Source: Gemmatimonadota bacterium (lineage in GTDB: Bacteria > Gemmatimonadota > Gemmatimonadetes > Gemmatimonadales > Gemmatimonadaceae). From it: a stretch of DNA of 33,467 bases. The notes under the pieces are model-generated. The model was not told where the DNA came from and did no database searches. It was given only the letters and a program-made list of their open reading frames with translations. Shown piece after piece: positions 32,332-33,467 of this stretch. A program made the position numbers and the translations under genes. Position 1 is the first letter of the stretch. Every line of letters begins with the position of its first letter. The DNA lies in contig JAPLKS010000016.1 of the NCBI GenBank assembly GCA_026387915.1, forward strand, positions 1 to 33,467, written 5' to 3'.

Positions 32332-32781
32332 TTACGGGGCGAGGGTGACCGTGTATGTCACGGTGCGGGTCTGGGAGGTCACGACGCCGGCCGCAGCGGA
32401 AGCGGTCAGCGTATAGGTGAGCGTTTTGGCCGAGGCCGTCGGACTGTTGATCGTGGTGACGATGTCACGCGTCGTTGTGTCGAGCGTCACGGCGCCCATC
32501 GAGGTGTCCCCGACGTCTACGGCGGCCAAGACAGTGAGGGTAGTACCCGTTGGCATGTTCGAGCTCAGCCGAGCGGTGAGCTTGTACGTGCTCGAGCGGT
32601 CGCGACCGCCGATGTTGTAGCTGGCGACGGAATTCGACACGGGCGTGGGGTTGCTACCGGCCACGGCGCTCTGGATGCGCAACGACGGTGAGCCCGACAG
32701 CGTGACGCTCGATTGCGCGTTCGCTACTCCCGCACCGCAGAACACCGCGGCAGCGAAGAGGGCAGGGCGTCGAAAAGACAT
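32332..32781 (-). CDS. Secreted pilin-like beta-sandwich protein (paralog 1)
   Basis: This 149-residue secreted protein has a signal peptide ending GVANA (~22). The mature part is Thr/Ser-rich with regularly spaced hydrophobic strands: SVTLSGSPSLRIQS, YKLTARLSSNMPTGTTLTV, GAVTLDTTTRDIVTTI, and a terminal TRTVTYTVTLAP. This matches the gene at 32792-33250 position by position, including MPTG, GAVTLD and the final TRT...YT strand. Such proteins could be fibre subunits completed by donor strands, with the N-terminal strand as donor; that is inference. No cysteines. ATG 32781 has GGAG eight bases upstream. 10 bp separate it from the next paralog. Confidence 0.72.
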   Translation of the reverse strand: MSFRRPALFAAAVFCGAGVANAQSSVTLSGSPSLRIQSAVAGSNPTPVSNSVASYNIGGRDRSSTYKLTARLSSNMPTGTTLTVLAAVDVGDTSMGAVTLDTTTRDIVTTINSPTASAKTLTYTLTASAAAGVVTSQTRTVTYTVTLAP

Positions 32782-32791
32782 GGCAGGGCTC

Positions 32792-33250
32792 CTACGGACT
32801 GGTGACGAGCGTGTACGAAATCGTTCGGGTTTGACTGGCGATGAAACTCGCCGTGAGATCAGCGGTGAGCTGGTAGGTAATCGACTTCGACGTGACCGAA
32901 GTGCCGATGCCCGTGACCAGATCCCGCGGTGTGGCGTCGAGCGTGACGGCGCCGAGGCTCGTTCCCCCGCCGAGCGCCACCGCCGTTGCCTTGAGCGTGA
33001 GCCCTGTCGGCATGGCGGAACTGAGTTGTGCGACCAACTTCTTGGTGGTGCCAGTGACGTTGATGACGGTATACGTGGTAGAGCCGTCCGTAGCTGGTAA
33101 CAACGAGGTGCCTGCAACGGATGTTGTGACGCGAAGCGTTGGGGTACCACTCACGCTCATGTACTGAGCGCTGATGGCCTTCGTGGGGAGTAGCAATGTT
33201 GCCACTCCCCACGCGTGAACCATCCGAGTTGTGCAGCCCCTGCGCAGCAT
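32792..33250 (-). CDS. Secreted pilin-like beta-sandwich protein (paralog 2)
   Basis: This 152-residue paralog shares with the neighbour at 32332 the blocks SVSGTPTLRV, KKLVAQLSSAMPTGLTLK, GAVTLDATPRDLVTGI and the last strand SQTRTISYTLV. The signal peptide (cleavage near KAISAQ, ~29) follows a short charged N-terminus; an ATG at 33223 (M10) would give a more ordinary signal, but the ATG at 33250 is 6 bp after the upstream paralog's stop and has AAGGA. Function as for paralog 1. The pattern points to tandem gene duplication within one operon. Confidence 0.72.
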   Translation of the reverse strand: MLRRGCTTRMVHAWGVATLLLPTKAISAQYMSVSGTPTLRVTTSVAGTSLLPATDGSTTYTVINVTGTTKKLVAQLSSAMPTGLTLKATAVALGGGTSLGAVTLDATPRDLVTGIGTSVTSKSITYQLTADLTASFIASQTRTISYTLVTSP

Positions 33251-33256
33251 TGTTCC

Positions 33257-33467
33257 TTACACGCCGCCGGTGATGGTGTACGTCACCACGCGGGTGGTCG
33301 ACGCCACCACGCCGGCCAAAGCCGTTGCGTCGAGCGTATACGTCATCGTCAGGCCGGCGGCATTGACCTTCGTGATGCCGGTGACCAGATCGGCCGCCGT
33401 GGCCGACAGCGACTTCGCGCCACCGCTCGTGCCGCCAGCCGGGGCCGCGAGGGTGACCGAGAGCGTC
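33257..33467 (-). CDS. Third pilin-like paralog (5' end beyond window)
   Basis: Only the last 70 codons are present. They encode a sequence containing ADLVTGITKVNAAGLTMTY and ending VASTTRVVTYTITGGV, aligning with RDLVTGIGTS...SQTRTISYTLV of the next gene. The stop TAA is at 33257-33259, 6 bp before the start of paralog 2, and the phase is open to the window edge. The number of upstream copies is unknown. Confidence 0.75.
   Translation of the reverse strand, partial: TLSVTLAAPAGGTSGGAKSLSATAADLVTGITKVNAAGLTMTYTLDATALAGVVASTTRVVTYTITGGV

Overview
The window is GC-rich, coding-dense bacterial DNA. I infer a Gemmatimonadota-like organism, with moderate confidence. The grounds are the gene mix: a one-component Ser/Thr kinase with a C-terminal PD40 propeller, many secreted peptidases and amidohydrolases, a YDEKEVAEIF-type two-TM protein, and GTG starts with frequent 4-bp ATGA/GTGA overlaps. 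No rRNA, tRNA, CRISPR array or prophage was seen.

Positions 1-4411 are a chromosomal integron. A full integron integrase (3311-4411, minus) carries the tyrosine-recombinase residues and the IntI-specific extra region. Reading the minus strand away from it come a core site GTTAGGC (putative attI, 3388-3382) and a cassette array punctuated by attC sites at 2539-2665, 959-1072, 299-422 and 1-31 (cut by the window edge). The cassettes hold (1) a DUF433/DUF5615 toxin-antitoxin-like pair, (2) a lipoprotein esterase, (3) a secreted molybdopterin-domain-like protein and (4) a small membrane protein. The integrase is co-oriented with its cassettes and the array abuts its 3' end, the reverse of the common divergent layout. 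The attI core lies inside the integrase reading frame, so the last ~24 residues are encoded by whichever cassette sits first.

Positions 4528-12649 are plus-strand housekeeping and signalling genes: a two-TM protein, a secreted amidase, a TfoX_N protein overlapping a free-standing prolyl-tRNA editing protein, an SGNH hydrolase, then the propeller kinase overlapping a MATE transporter. Positions 12707-16078 (minus) hold a Phd/PIN toxin-antitoxin pair with a clear promoter-operator, and an aldehyde dehydrogenase, DUF779 protein and methyltransferase cluster with an internal hairpin. Next are YaeQ, a bidirectional terminator, a secreted M28 peptidase divergent from a secreted metallophosphoesterase, a secreted amidohydrolase, a HigB/HigA pair, a 2-hydroxyacid dehydrogenase and a secreted S9 peptidase.

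Positions 26497-33467 (minus, leaving the window on the right) look like one operon: at least three tandem paralogous secreted beta-sandwich, pilin-like genes; a periplasmic Ig-like chaperone candidate; a 910-residue usher-like outer-membrane barrel protein; and a penicillin/AHL-acylase-family enzyme. I read this as an atypical chaperone-usher-like surface-fibre locus. The inverted integron and this locus are the two most interesting parts of the window.
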